In this document: positions 28,839 to 38,587 of the stretch, piece after piece
Numbering within the stretch: the first letter of the stretch is position 1
How the letters are laid out: each line of letters begins with the position of its first letter
Source of the DNA: an uncultured Litoreibacter sp.
GTDB lineage: Bacteria; Pseudomonadota; Alphaproteobacteria; Rhodobacterales; Rhodobacteraceae
Direction of reading: 5' to 3'
Assembly: GCA_947494435.1 (NCBI GenBank)
Contig: CANLUY010000001.1
Span: forward strand, 434,001-498,000
DNA: 64,000 bases
Notes under the pieces: model-generated
What the model was told of the DNA's origin: nothing
The model's input: only the letters and a program-made list of their open reading frames with translations
Databases searched by the model: none
Made by a program: the position numbers and the translations under genes

Positions 28839-29801
28839 ATGACCAACTACCTCGATTTCGAAAAGCCACTGGCCGACATTGAAGGCAAAGCCGAAGAGCT
28901 GCGCGCGATGGCACGCCAGAACGAGGATATGGATGTCGAGAAAGAGGCCAAAGCGCTGGATGACAAGGCGCAAAAGCTGCTCGAAGACCTCTACAAAGAC
29001 CTGACGCCTTGGCGCAAATGCCAAGTCGCCCGCCACCCGAACCGTCCGCATTGCAAAGACTATATTGACGCGTTGTTTGACGAATATACGCCCCTCGCAG
29101 GTGACCGGAATTTCGCGGATGATCATGCCGTGATGGGCGGGCTTGCGCGGCTAAACGGCAGACCTTTGGTCGTGATCGGCCATGAAAAAGGCCACGATAC
29201 AAAGACCCGGATCGAGCGTAATTTCGGCATGGCCCGACCCGAAGGCTACCGCAAAGCCATCCGCCTGATGGACCTCGCGCACCGCTTCAACTTGCCGGTT
29301 GTGACCCTTGTCGACACACCCGGTGCCTACCCCGGCAAGGGGGCTGAAGAACGCGGCCAATCTGAAGCCATCGCGCGCGCCACACAAAAATGCCTGTCGC
29401 TCGGCGTGCCGCTGATCTCCGTCATCATTGGCGAGGGCGGGTCCGGCGGGGCCGTGGCCTTTGCCACCGCCAACCGCGTCGCGATGCTGGAGCACTCCAT
29501 CTATTCCGTCATCTCGCCAGAGGGCTGCGCCTCGATCCTCTGGAAAGATGCAGACAAGATGCGCGAAGCCGCCGAAGCCCTGCGCCTGACCGCCCAAGAC
29601 CTCCAGAAAATCGGCGTCTGCGACGTCATCATCGGCGAGCCTATGGGCGGCGCCCAGCGTGACACCACCGGCACAATCGAGAAGGTCGGCCGCCAAATCG
29701 AGACCATGCTCGACGACCTCTCCAAGCTCGACAGCGCCAGCCTCATCGAGGACCGCCGCAAGAAGTACCTCGACCTCGGCTCCAAAGGCCTCGCCGCCTA
29801 A
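28839..29801 (+). CDS. accA: Acetyl-CoA carboxylase carboxyltransferase subunit alpha
   Basis: AccA with AccD transfers CO2 from carboxybiotin to acetyl-CoA, giving malonyl-CoA for fatty acid synthesis. The 320-residue protein has the family start [34 protein letters not shown], the crotonase-like [23 protein letters not shown], and [27 protein letters not shown] ribosome site precedes the ATG. It appears monocistronic, bordered downstream by an AT-rich islet. Confidence 0.97.
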   Translation: MTNYLDFEKPLADIEGKAEELRAMARQNEDMDVEKEAKALDDKAQKLLEDLYKDLTPWRKCQVARHPNRPHCKDYIDALFDEYTPLAGDRNFADDHAVMGGLARLNGRPLVVIGHEKGHDTKTRIERNFGMARPEGYRKAIRLMDLAHRFNLPVVTLVDTPGAYPGKGAEERGQSEAIARATQKCLSLGVPLISVIIGEGGSGGAVAFATANRVAMLEHSIYSVISPEGCASILWKDADKMREAAEALRLTAQDLQKIGVCDVIIGEPMGGAQRDTTGTIEKVGRQIETMLDDLSKLDSASLIEDRRKKYLDLGSKGLAA

Positions 29802-29995
29802 CCCGCTCAGTTGTCCGCTTTGAGCCCATACTTATGAATGCTGCAGAGCAAGCGAAGGTCTGCTATCAAGAATAACCATCCCTGCGCAGTCACAACCAAC
29901 TATATCTATCCGAACCGACTTCACGCGGAGAACTTCAGTGCTACGCAGATATAGCCTTTAGAACGGTTTCGCGCTGAAGCCAATATAGCTTTAGA
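29802..29995. other. AT-richer intergenic stretch, left part of islet
   Basis: No credible coding frame, RNA gene or repeat is seen. Base composition shifts to AT-rich after about 29940, unlike the GC-rich accA gene. It holds the 3' flank of the orphan gene that follows. Confidence 0.5.
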
Positions 29996-30583
29996 CTACT
30001 CTGAATCTCGGGATAATTCCGAAAGAACCCCTTCGATCTCAGATAGAATTTTGTCAGTAGAAGGTAACTTACAATCATGATTTTTGATTTCAGCATCTTC
30101 GGTTTCAACTGAATAGATAAGTTGAGCGATATCTGCGTGAATCTCACTTAGGTTGGATTTTGCATCGGAATAGTTAAGCACTCCGGCAGAAATTGAGCCA
30201 ACGAGGGTCATTATGAGGACCAATGACTTTGCTCTTATCTTGATCTCGCCGTTTTCAATTTTGATAGATCCGAAGCTGATTTCACCGGATACATCAATGT
30301 CTTGGAAAGTAATTGGGCCGCCAAGATTACCGAGACCTGCTCTTGCCCTTATTTTTGTACGTCTTTCATCTTCTTCATTTGGTGCATATTTCTTGGCTAA
30401 ACCTTCTGATAGTTTCCGAGTTTTTTGATCAAAATACTCAAGTACTTTCAGGTGAAATTGGTCCAAATACCAATTTCCAAAAGTAAGTTGGCCATCATGG
30501 AGCTTACTTGATATTACCGTGCTGAATTGGGCGACGCATATGAATCTGTCGACATCGACTCGATCCTTTACCCCAACTTCCAT
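29996..30583 (-). CDS. Orphan hypothetical protein with one membrane segment
   Basis: A 195-residue protein I do not recognise. About residues 40-75 look helical and charged (YLDQFHLKVLEYFDQKTRKL). Residues about 88-117 are beta-like (GGPITFQDIDVSGEISFGS). A hydrophobic segment follows at about 119-135 (SLVLIMTLVGSISAGVL). The C-terminal part is acidic. The codons are clearly AT-richer than those of the flanking genes, which suggests recent acquisition. Both neighbours are core genes and no partner is co-directional within 300 bases. It could also be a phage- or island-derived remnant; no function is proposed. Confidence 0.55.
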   Translation of the reverse strand: MEVGVKDRVDVDRFICVAQFSTVISSKLHDGQLTFGNWYLDQFHLKVLEYFDQKTRKLSEGLAKKYAPNEEDERRTKIRARAGLGNLGGPITFQDIDVSGEISFGSIKIENGEIKIRAKSLVLIMTLVGSISAGVLNYSDAKSNLSEIHADIAQLIYSVETEDAEIKNHDCKLPSTDKILSEIEGVLSELSRDSE

Positions 30584-30881
30584 TGTTCGTTATTCCTCGA
30601 AAAGCGATCCGCACCACGAAGATAGTTGAGATCAAGTCGATAAGGTTCGTGTCGAGCTCGGAAACTCGGGAAGATGACATTATGTCAAAGACTTAATGTC
30701 TCGGTGGTAGGCGTAGCACTCGGTGAGTTTGGGATCAACATGGGCTTTCACTAAATTAGTGAGAATGACAGACAGCGCCGGTTCGAGTTACAGGCCGGTT
30801 GTGGAGCGCTTGAAAGCAGTCATTGATTCAACAGTATCCGGAAGACCGCACTGTCCGCATAGCGGCGCTAACACCCTCTAC
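30584..30881. other. Intergenic stretch, right part of islet
   Basis: About 300 bases between the orphan gene start and the end of the PPOX-fold gene. I see no convincing gene, tRNA or transposase remnant. It should contain the promoter of the leftward orphan gene. Confidence 0.5.
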
Positions 30882-31487
30882 TCACCACATGGTCTTCGCA
30901 GCCCGCACCGCCCAATCCGTGTCATACCCCGCACCATCAATTCCGCCATCTGTCATCTCGCGTAGCATGTCGCCAACGCTGGGCAAGCCTGCGCTTTGAT
31001 CCTCGCCGGACCACGTGCCGGCGCGCATCAACGCGCGGGCGCATTGGCTGTAGATCTCGGCGATTTTGATCACGATGACGGAGCGGGGGTTCTGGCCTTT
31101 CTGCTCGAAGGAGGCACACAGTTCGGCATCCGTTGTCACCCGAGCGACACCGTTCACGCGCACCACATTGTTTGACCCCGGCACCATGAACATCAATGAG
31201 ACCCGGCCATCGGCCACGATGTTGCGCAAGCTGTCCATCCGGTTGTTGCCGCGCCAATCGGGCATCGCCAACGTGTGTTCATCAAGTTCGCGCACCACGG
31301 GGCCGTCATCTCCACGTGGGCTGCCATCGGTTCCATCCGGCCCCACGGTGGACAAGATGCACAGCTTCGAGGCCATGATCCATTTGCGATACATCGGCGT
31401 CATCTGTCGCGCGACTTTGACCAAAGACGCCTCGCCGGGCGTTCCGTAAAGGGCCTCTAGCGCGGTGACATCGGTGACGTAGTCCAT
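30882..31487 (-). CDS. Pyridoxamine 5'-phosphate oxidase-like flavoprotein
   Basis: A 201-residue split-barrel FMN protein of the PPOX type. It has MASKLCILSTVGPDGTDGSPRGD, LAMPDWRGNNRMDSLRNIVAD, and GVSLMFMVPG-like VSLMFMVPGSNNVVRVNG, resembling the MSMEG_1061-type subgroup. The physiological substrate is unknown; it is unlikely to be the vitamin B6 enzyme itself, which is longer in motif context. It is last in the ftsEX-plsC transcript, coupled to plsC by TGATG. Confidence 0.8.
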   Translation of the reverse strand: MDYVTDVTALEALYGTPGEASLVKVARQMTPMYRKWIMASKLCILSTVGPDGTDGSPRGDDGPVVRELDEHTLAMPDWRGNNRMDSLRNIVADGRVSLMFMVPGSNNVVRVNGVARVTTDAELCASFEQKGQNPRSVIVIKIAEIYSQCARALMRAGTWSGEDQSAGLPSVGDMLREMTDGGIDGAGYDTDWAVRAAKTMW

Positions 31488-32224
31488 CAGCTTTCCTTGC
31501 GAACGAAACCGGCCTCATCCAGCAGTGCCTCGGAGGAGGTTTCGACCTCATGCTCCAACCGTTCCAGAAAGGCTTCTTTTCCAAAGCCCGGTTCAATGGG
31601 TGGCAGGAACTCCACAACAGCTGTACCGGGTTTGCGGTAAATTCCGTGACGCGGCCAGAACACGCCCGCATTGGTCGAGACCGGGTAACACGCCGTGCCC
31701 ATCTGTTCATACAGCACCGCCGTGCCGACCTTGTAGGGGCGCTTCACGCCGGGGGCCAGCCGCGTGCCTTGGGAATAGATCACCAATTGTCCGGGCAACG
31801 CTTCGCCCTTTTTGACGTCGGCCAGCATTTTCTCAATCGCCTTGCCGCGCTTGCCGCGGTTCACAGGAACACAGCCAAGCCTATAGGCATACTGGCCAAG
31901 GATCGGCGCATAGAGCAGGATTTGTTTCATGATAAATTTGCCATGCGGAATGGCATCATAAATCATGATGATATCAAGGAAGGATTGGTGCTTGGCGGCG
32001 ACCAAGACCTGATCGGTCGGTGGCGTGCCGCGCACCTCGCATTCCAGATTGACCATCCAGCGCGCCAAAAATTTCACGTAACGACAATAGGCATGGCAGG
32101 CTGCTACGGCCCCATGCGGGCTCATGATGGTCCAAGGGAGGTACAGGACCGCGTAAACCGGCATGCCCAGATACATCACGATGATGAAAGCCAGCGAGCG
32201 GATCCACTGAATTGCATAAGCCAT
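31487..32224 (-). CDS. plsC: Lysophospholipid acyltransferase (PlsC type)
   Basis: A 245-residue 1-acylglycerol-3-phosphate acyltransferase family protein. It has an N-terminal membrane segment (about 7-28), the catalytic HX4D in AKHQSFLD, a second motif VPVNRGKRGKAIEKM, and IYSQGTRLAPG as motif III (E replaced by Q in the usual EGTR). ATG 32224 overlaps the ftsX stop (TAATG). It probably makes phosphatidic acid; another plsC may exist elsewhere. Confidence 0.87.
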   Translation of the reverse strand: MAYAIQWIRSLAFIIVMYLGMPVYAVLYLPWTIMSPHGAVAACHAYCRYVKFLARWMVNLECEVRGTPPTDQVLVAAKHQSFLDIIMIYDAIPHGKFIMKQILLYAPILGQYAYRLGCVPVNRGKRGKAIEKMLADVKKGEALPGQLVIYSQGTRLAPGVKRPYKVGTAVLYEQMGTACYPVSTNAGVFWPRHGIYRKPGTAVVEFLPPIEPGFGKEAFLERLEHEVETSSEALLDEAGFVRKES

Positions 32225-33129
32225 TACTGCACCTCTTTCAAAACACGCAACGCGGCGCTGCGGGTTGCCCAGAAGGACACAATCGCGCCGAGTGGCGGCA
32301 GGATCAATGGCCAGAGCCAATTCCAGCCCTGAAAGCCTAACCCCGTGAGGAAGGCGCCTTCTTCAGCGGCGGCGGGCAGGAAGGCAATTGCGATCATCCC
32401 GAGCGCTGTGCCGATAATGCCACCGATCAATGCCCTCAGCGTGAAACGCCGCACAAAGGCACGCGCAATATAGACGTCCCTTGCGCCCACCAGCCGCGAA
32501 ACGCGGATCACCTGCCCATTGGCCGCCAACGCGGCGCGCGCCGCCAGCGTGATCATGGCCGCCGTGGAGATGGCGATCAAAGTGATCGAGACCCAGCCCA
32601 AGGTCCGCAACCTGTTGGCCGCACGCACCAATGGCTTTCGCCAGCGCGTATGGTCATCCAACACGGCCCCCGGCGCTTCTGCCGCCAGCCGCAAGCGCAA
32701 CCCTTCCGCATCATAGCCCTCACCCTCCTCGACCACTTCGATCAGGCGCGGGATCGGCAGGGTATCAATCGGCAGGTCCGGTCCGAACCACGGCTCCAGC
32801 AACAAACGCTGCTCTTCATCGCCCAGCACACGGCTGCGCGCCACACCGGGCGTCAGGCGCAAGACCTCTTGCGCCGCAAGCGTCTGCGCTTCTAATTCGG
32901 CCGCTGGGGCTGAAATACGCACCGTCGAAGAGCGCGCCAATTCCGAAGACCACCGATCCGCCAGCCGTCCCGTCGCAAAGGACAAGGCCATCGCGAACAC
33001 GGCCAGAAACGCCATCGCACCCGCCGTGAATGTCGTCAACGTCGCCGTGAACCCTGTCGGCGGCACAACACGGTCCGCGCCGCTATCACCCGCCAACAAA
33101 TCGGCAATCATACGCAACGCGGCCTTCAC
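32224..33129 (-). CDS. ftsX: Cell division protein FtsX
   Basis: FtsX is the membrane half of the FtsEX complex that activates peptidoglycan hydrolysis at the septum. The 301-residue product has an N-terminal cytoplasmic tail, a first membrane helix (about 30-52), an extracytoplasmic loop, and three more C-terminal helices in the FtsX layout. It overlaps ftsE by ATGA and plsC by TAATG, so the three genes are co-translated. Confidence 0.9.
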   Translation of the reverse strand: MKAALRMIADLLAGDSGADRVVPPTGFTATLTTFTAGAMAFLAVFAMALSFATGRLADRWSSELARSSTVRISAPAAELEAQTLAAQEVLRLTPGVARSRVLGDEEQRLLLEPWFGPDLPIDTLPIPRLIEVVEEGEGYDAEGLRLRLAAEAPGAVLDDHTRWRKPLVRAANRLRTLGWVSITLIAISTAAMITLAARAALAANGQVIRVSRLVGARDVYIARAFVRRFTLRALIGGIIGTALGMIAIAFLPAAAEEGAFLTGLGFQGWNWLWPLILPPLGAIVSFWATRSAALRVLKEVQ

Positions 33130-33803
33130 AGATCCGCCCCCGCCAACTGCAACTTCCGGTTCGCAATCCGCAGGACACGGGCAGAGACCTGACTTTTCGC
33201 GGCCCGTATCAGGTTCAGATCATGCGTCGCCATCACCACCGACTTGCCCATCTTGTTCAGCTCGATCAGCAAGGACAGAAGGCGCTGTGACATCTCCCAA
33301 TCGACATTGCCCGTGGGCTCATCTGCCAAAATCACATCCGGCCCCATGATCACCGCACGTGCCAACGCCGCGCGTTGCCGCTCGCCACCCGACAATTCCG
33401 GCGGGCGCTGATCTTGCTGGCGCTTCAACCCGACCCAATCAATCAACGACGTCAAGTTATCCATCTCTGAGGACAGATCACGCCCCGCAACAGTCAGCGG
33501 CAAGGCGATGTTTTCCACCACGCTCAAGTGATCCAGAAACTTGCAATCCTGATGCACAACACCAATCCTGCGCCGCGCCATCGCGATATCATCGCGCTTC
33601 AGATCGCGCACATCTTTGCCAAAGACCTGCACAAGCCCGCTGGTCGCCTTCAATTCCATGTAGCACAGTTTCAAAAACGTAGATTTCCCCGCACCAGACG
33701 GGCCCGTCAGAAAGTGAAAAGACCCCGGCTGCAGGCGCAACGAGATATCGCTCAACAGGTCACCGCCGCCATAAGAATAGGCCACATTGTCTAATTCAAT
33801 CAC
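33126..33803 (-). CDS. ftsE: Cell division ATP-binding protein FtsE
   Basis: The ABC ATPase partner of FtsX. The 225-residue protein has Walker A GPSGAGKST, a Q-loop region, the signature LSGGERQRAALARA, Walker B VILADEPTGNVD and the H-loop MATHDLNLI. GTG 33803 was chosen because it gives VIELDNVAYSYGGG, the family start, while the longer open frame encodes a cysteine-rich stretch with no family match. It is first in the ftsEX-plsC-PPOX operon. Confidence 0.94.
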   Translation of the reverse strand: MIELDNVAYSYGGGDLLSDISLRLQPGSFHFLTGPSGAGKSTFLKLCYMELKATSGLVQVFGKDVRDLKRDDIAMARRRIGVVHQDCKFLDHLSVVENIALPLTVAGRDLSSEMDNLTSLIDWVGLKRQQDQRPPELSGGERQRAALARAVIMGPDVILADEPTGNVDWEMSQRLLSLLIELNKMGKSVVMATHDLNLIRAAKSQVSARVLRIANRKLQLAGADL

Positions 33804-33964
33804 GCGCGTACTGCTCCGGTTCCTGTTTTGACGACAATTAGGACATTGCGGGCCACACTTGCAATCAATCAGAAACACAAACGCTTGGATTAGCGATTTT
33901 TGCAAGGTAAGACAGAGATCGAAGGCTGGGGACGCCCGTTACGGCGCGGCGAGGATAAGGGACA

Positions 33965-34675
33965 ATGATGCGGCTGGTTTGCCCGAATTGCGATGCGGAA
34001 TATGAGGTGGATGAAGACCTCGTCCCTCCTGAGGGACGCGATGTGCAATGCTCAAACTGCTCTATCACATGGTTCCAGAAACCAGATCAGCCCGAAGCGG
34101 ATACAGAGACAGCAGCGGCCGCACCCAGCCTGACGCCGCAGCGCCCGGACACTGACCCCGAGGCGCTCGCGATCATTCACGAAGAAGTGGAACGTGAAAC
34201 CCGCGCGCGGCAAAGCGAAAATCTCGAAACTCAAACTGATCTTGGATTGCAGGAAGCGCCCGCCCCGCGCCCGAAAGAAGACGCAGGCCCCGGGGTAAAC
34301 GAGGCCAATATCGCCCCTGCGCCCAAACGCAAGGAATCTGCAAAGCGCGAACTCTTCCCTGATATCGAAGAGATTAACTCCACACTGGCCGATGCACCTG
34401 ATCCCAAGCATGACGACGGATCAGAGGAGTCGGCTCCGACAAAAGCCAGCAGAAAAAGCGGCTTCCGCATGGGCTTTGGTTTGATGTTGATGCTGACAGC
34501 CGCATTGATCGCGCTTTACGTCTACGCCCCCGCGCTGACGGAGAAGTTTCCCTCCATGGAAGGTCTCTTGAAGTCCTATGTCGCGTTGATCGACAAGCTG
34601 CGCATCCTGCTTGAAAGCGGTGCGCAAGGCCTGCTGGCAATTGTTTCAGACCTGACAGAGCGGGTCGGAAAATAG
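33965..34675 (+). CDS. Zinc-ribbon membrane protein (MJ0042-type)
   Basis: A 236-residue protein. The N-terminal zinc ribbon has CPNCDAEYEV and VQCSNCSITW (four Cys, about residues 6-35). A long acidic, Pro-rich linker follows (about 40-165). One membrane helix, FGLMLMLTAALIALYVYAPAL, lies near 175-195, with a short periplasmic tail after it. Such alphaproteobacterial proteins are annotated as zinc-ribbon domain proteins of unknown role. It is divergent from ftsE across 161 bases and convergent with the TIGR02302 gene. Confidence 0.82.
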   Translation: MMRLVCPNCDAEYEVDEDLVPPEGRDVQCSNCSITWFQKPDQPEADTETAAAAPSLTPQRPDTDPEALAIIHEEVERETRARQSENLETQTDLGLQEAPAPRPKEDAGPGVNEANIAPAPKRKESAKRELFPDIEEINSTLADAPDPKHDDGSEESAPTKASRKSGFRMGFGLMLMLTAALIALYVYAPALTEKFPSMEGLLKSYVALIDKLRILLESGAQGLLAIVSDLTERVGK

Positions 34676-34687
34676 ATCTAGAGCCCG

Positions 34688-37285
34688 CTAGAACTGGTCC
34701 AACAGCCGGTTCAGATAATCACGCTCAACTTCAGGGCGTTCCTGATCGCCGGACCGGCGTCTGATCTCATCAAGCAACTCTTTCGACCGGCGCTGGGCCA
34801 ACTCATCACCCAGCAGATTTTCATCCGTGCCGATGCGGCCATTCTCGCCAGCTTCGCGGCCCAACGGATCACGGTTTTGCTCTGCAAATTGCCCGTCCGA
34901 ATTGCCTTGCTGGCCTTGTTGACGGTTCTCGGCCATCGCCTCGCCCAAGTTACGCAAGCCTTCGCGCAGCGCTTCCATCGCGTCAGATTGCGCACCAAGC
35001 GCATCGGCTGTTTGATTGTCTCGCAAAGCCTCTTCAGCACGTTCCATCGCGCGCTCTGCCCGTTCAAGCGCTTCGCGTGCGGCGTCGCCTGCTTCCGTCC
35101 CCGCCCCCGGCAATGCGCCGGAGCGTTGACGGTTTAATTCTTCACGCAGCCGCTCTTGGCGTTCCGCAAGCGATCCTTCTTGGTCGCCATCGCCGCCTTG
35201 ACCTGACTGGCCTTCGCCTTCGCGCTCGCCGCCACCTTCACCTTCTTGGTTTTGAGCCTGACCCTGACCGCCACCTTCATGGCTTTCGCCCCGGCCCTGA
35301 CCGCCATTGCGACCCTCGTTGCCTTGGCTTTCGCCAGCCTGCGCGCCCGGATTGAACTGTTCTTGCAAGTCGCGGAACGCCTCGTCGCTCAGTCCCTGCT
35401 GTTCGCGCAACGTCTCGCTCAGACCTTCCATCGCTTGTTCACCCTCTCCCTGCTGGCCTTGGCCCTGCTGGTTTTGGGTGACTTGCATGTTCTCCATCAT
35501 TTCCATCAGCTCTTGAAGAAGCTGCTCTGCTTCGGCTGTGCGGCCTTCTTTCATCAGCTCTTCGATCTGGTCGAGCATCTCTTGCAACTGATCTTGCGTG
35601 ATCTCTTGGCTTTCGCCCTGCTGGCCTTGCTGCTGCTGACCCTCTTGGCCCTCTTGCGCAAGCTGCTCCATATATTGACGCATGGCGTCTTGCAGTTCGC
35701 GCATCAGTTCTGAAATTTCTTCGTCGGAGGCGCCGTCGCGCATGGCTTGGCTCAGCTGTTCGCGCGCTTGCTGCAACCGCTCCAAGGCATCAGCCAAGCG
35801 ACCAAGCTCCAGAAGGTTAGCAACCTCCCACAAAGCCTGCGCGATTTCGTCCCGAATTTCGGTGCTGAGGCCAAATTGATCATTAGTTTCCAAACGCGCC
35901 AGAATACGGCGCACTTTCAGCAAAGACGTCTCGGTCGGGAAAAACCCGTCTGGCTCATAGGTTATTGTGCGCAAAATCTGGCTGACACGTCGCGCGTTCT
36001 CGCGCGACCACAACAAGTCGCGCCGCTGTTCAACCAAGGCAGCGGCAATAGGTTGGAAGAAGCGTTTTGACGGCAAGGTCGTCTCCACCGTGTCACCTTC
36101 GCTGTTCTGTCCCGCGCCGTCCAAAACATTGAGGTCGAAGCGCACATTCAGTCCGGCCCAAGGATGCTCCGCAACATTTTCGACCAATAGTTCCGAAAAG
36201 TTGTCCCGCTCGCCATTGATCGGCATCGGCAGGTCCAAAATGAACGCATCGCGCGGTTCGGGCTCCACGCTCAACCCGTAGCGGCGGTCGACTTGCGACA
36301 GGTCCAACGTGATCGCAGTCGTGCCGGTTTCAACGCCGTAGTCATCTGAGGCGTTGAATGGCATCTTCATCTCGCCATCCACGCTGCGCTCAATCGCGCC
36401 TTGAAACCAGACCTTTGGGCGCTGATCCGCGCGCGCGGAAACGGCCCATGACCGGTCCGCGACCGTCAGCTCACCGCTTTGATTGATCTCAATCGAAAAG
36501 GCCGATTTCGGCTCCGCCGGTGCAGGCTCGCCCGACAGTGTTTCCGACCACGCCGTCGCGCCAAGCTGGCCGTAAAGCCGCATCGTGATCTCGCTGCCAA
36601 CCGGCACTTCAAACGCATCACGGCGCACGTCATTCAGGTAGATCGTGGGCAAGCCGGTATATTGCGGTGCTTCGATCCACGCTTCCCAGCTTGGTCCCGC
36701 AATCACCGCTTCACCGGGCGTGCCGGGCAAAATGCCTTCTGGCGTACCCAAGCGGAAGATCGACCCGAACAACAACGCCACGCCGAAAAACAGCAGCGCC
36801 GCGTAGCGCAGCGCAAACGGGTCACGATCCGCAACTCTCAGATCCGGCTCAACCGGCTTAGCCTCTGCCAGCCGTTTCTTTGTCCGCAAAATATGCGCCT
36901 GCCACACCGTTTTGGAGGCTTCATCTTCGCTGCCGATCGCCATGTCGTCAAAGGTCGCCGTCAGCGGTCTGCCCGGCATAGAGCGGTCCAGCCGGTCAAC
37001 CGCATCAGCGTGGCTCACCCATTTGAAATTCCGTTTCGCGTACCACAGCCCGTAGCCAATCGCCGCAACGAACGCAGCCGACCCGATCCAAAACACCTCG
37101 ACGGAAACGTTCGCTTGCAGATTGAACGACAGCACCACAAACAGCGCCAAGAGCGCAGACCACAAAGGCCAGAACCCGCGCACAGCTTGCTCGGCGAGCA
37201 TACCCAAACGGGTCAACCCAAGCGGGCGCGCCAGCTCATACAATGCAATCTTGCGGTCATTCTCGTTCAACGGCGCGTGCCTCAA
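34688..37285 (-). CDS. TIGR02302/DUF4175 family membrane protein
   Basis: An 865-residue alphaproteobacterial protein of unknown function. Two or three hydrophobic helices lie near the N-terminus (about 35-75 and 155-175), followed by a large extracytoplasmic region. The C-terminal third is low-complexity, extremely Gln/Gly/Glu-rich (about residues 510-780), with repeated QQGQ-like blocks. The end is RDYLNRLLDQF. It lies 25 bases after lysA in the same direction. The homology is from the overall pattern and known neighbourhood with lysA. Confidence 0.82.
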   Translation of the reverse strand: MRHAPLNENDRKIALYELARPLGLTRLGMLAEQAVRGFWPLWSALLALFVVLSFNLQANVSVEVFWIGSAAFVAAIGYGLWYAKRNFKWVSHADAVDRLDRSMPGRPLTATFDDMAIGSEDEASKTVWQAHILRTKKRLAEAKPVEPDLRVADRDPFALRYAALLFFGVALLFGSIFRLGTPEGILPGTPGEAVIAGPSWEAWIEAPQYTGLPTIYLNDVRRDAFEVPVGSEITMRLYGQLGATAWSETLSGEPAPAEPKSAFSIEINQSGELTVADRSWAVSARADQRPKVWFQGAIERSVDGEMKMPFNASDDYGVETGTTAITLDLSQVDRRYGLSVEPEPRDAFILDLPMPINGERDNFSELLVENVAEHPWAGLNVRFDLNVLDGAGQNSEGDTVETTLPSKRFFQPIAAALVEQRRDLLWSRENARRVSQILRTITYEPDGFFPTETSLLKVRRILARLETNDQFGLSTEIRDEIAQALWEVANLLELGRLADALERLQQAREQLSQAMRDGASDEEISELMRELQDAMRQYMEQLAQEGQEGQQQQGQQGESQEITQDQLQEMLDQIEELMKEGRTAEAEQLLQELMEMMENMQVTQNQQGQGQQGEGEQAMEGLSETLREQQGLSDEAFRDLQEQFNPGAQAGESQGNEGRNGGQGRGESHEGGGQGQAQNQEGEGGGEREGEGQSGQGGDGDQEGSLAERQERLREELNRQRSGALPGAGTEAGDAAREALERAERAMERAEEALRDNQTADALGAQSDAMEALREGLRNLGEAMAENRQQGQQGNSDGQFAEQNRDPLGREAGENGRIGTDENLLGDELAQRRSKELLDEIRRRSGDQERPEVERDYLNRLLDQF

Positions 37286-37310
37286 AAAGCCGGATCAGCG
37301 CACCATAGCG

Positions 37311-38576
37311 CTACATCCATGAAGGAATGGTATCGCGATTTATCATCTCGTCAAAGGTCGGTCTGGCCCTAATGACAGCGAATTGATCCCCATGCACCAA
37401 AACCTCTGGGATCATCGGGCGCGAGTTATACTCAGACGCCATCACCGCCCCATAAGCGCCAGCAGAGCGGAACGCCACCAGATCACCCGCGCCCATCCGC
37501 GCCATAACCCGTTGTTTCGCAAAGGTATCCCCGCTCTCACAGACCGGTCCCACGATATCATAAACAGCGGGTTCCGCCCCCGCCTCAGGCTCCACCACAG
37601 GGATAATATCGTGATATGCGCCATACATCGCCGGTCGGATCAAATCATTCATCGCCGCGTCCAGAATCAGAAACTCCCGATCCTCCCCCGATTTCACGTA
37701 AATCACCTCCGAGACCAAAATCCCCGCATTCCCCGCAATCAGCCGCCCCGGCTCGATCTCGATCTCACAACCCAAATGAGACACCTCTTCCCGCACCACC
37801 TGCCCGAATTCCACCGGCAAAGGCGGCGCTTCGTTGGAGCGTTCATAAGGAATGCCCAAACCGCCCCCAAGATCCAACCGCGCGATCTCATGCCCCTCGG
37901 CCCGCAACACCTCGGTCAATTCCGCTACCTTGCGGAACGCCAAACGGAACGGCTCCAGATCGGTCATCTGGGAGCCGATATGCACGTCAATCCCAATCAC
38001 CTTCAGACCGGGCAATGCCGCCGCCTGCGCGTAAATCTCCTTCGCCCGGGAAATTGGGATACCGAACTTATCGCCCTTGCGCCCTGTTGAAATCTTCTCA
38101 TGCGTCTTCGCATCGACATCGGGGTTCACACGAATGGTCACCGGCACTTCAACGCCCATCGAAGACGCAACAGCAGACAGCAACGCCATTTCAGGCTCGC
38201 TCTCGATATTGAACTGCCGGATGCCGCCTTCGATTGCCAAGCGCATCTCACCTTCCGTCTTGCCGACGCCGGAAAACACGATCCGCTCACCGGGAACGCC
38301 CGCCGCCTTTGCACGCCGGTATTCCCCGCCAGACACAACATCCATGCCCGCCCCCAGTGAGCCCAGCAAAGACAGCACCGCTTGATTGGAATTGGCCTTC
38401 ATGGCGTAGCAGACCAGATGGTCCATCCCGTCCAACGCCTCATCAAACAGCCGGAAGTGCCGCGTCAAAGTTGCCGTGGAATAGCAGTAGAATGGCGCGC
38501 CAACAGAGGCCGCTATTTCGCGCACAGGCACGTCCTCGGCGTATAGCTCGCCGTCGCGATACAGAAAATGATCCAT
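37311..38576 (-). CDS. lysA: Diaminopimelate decarboxylase
   Basis: LysA decarboxylates meso-diaminopimelate to L-lysine. The 421-residue fold-type III PLP enzyme has the Schiff-base Lys in VCYAMKANSNQAV, the PLP-phosphate loop RLDLGGGLGIPY, EPGRLIAGNAG, and the second-monomer Cys in GPVCESGDTFA. The length is standard. It lies between the DUF2834 and TIGR02302 genes in one leftward unit. Confidence 0.97.
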   Translation of the reverse strand: MDHFLYRDGELYAEDVPVREIAASVGAPFYCYSTATLTRHFRLFDEALDGMDHLVCYAMKANSNQAVLSLLGSLGAGMDVVSGGEYRRAKAAGVPGERIVFSGVGKTEGEMRLAIEGGIRQFNIESEPEMALLSAVASSMGVEVPVTIRVNPDVDAKTHEKISTGRKGDKFGIPISRAKEIYAQAAALPGLKVIGIDVHIGSQMTDLEPFRLAFRKVAELTEVLRAEGHEIARLDLGGGLGIPYERSNEAPPLPVEFGQVVREEVSHLGCEIEIEPGRLIAGNAGILVSEVIYVKSGEDREFLILDAAMNDLIRPAMYGAYHDIIPVVEPEAGAEPAVYDIVGPVCESGDTFAKQRVMARMGAGDLVAFRSAGAYGAVMASEYNSRPMIPEVLVHGDQFAVIRARPTFDEMINRDTIPSWM

Positions 38577-38587
38577 GAAAAGGCCCC

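Noticed and set aside
28716-29126. Upstream extension of the AraC-type gene
   Set aside because: It would run through the start of accA on the other strand and has no AraC features.
30770-30815. tRNA-like GGTTCGAGTT motif in the islet
   Set aside because: No T-stem partner, anticodon arm or acceptor stem could be built; it is a chance match.
29940-30880. Remnant of an insertion sequence or transposase
   Set aside because: No terminal repeats, target duplication or transposase motif were seen.
36479-37372. Long open reading on the + strand across the TIGR02302 gene
   Set aside because: An antisense shadow with Arg-rich composition typical of GC-rich complementary frames.
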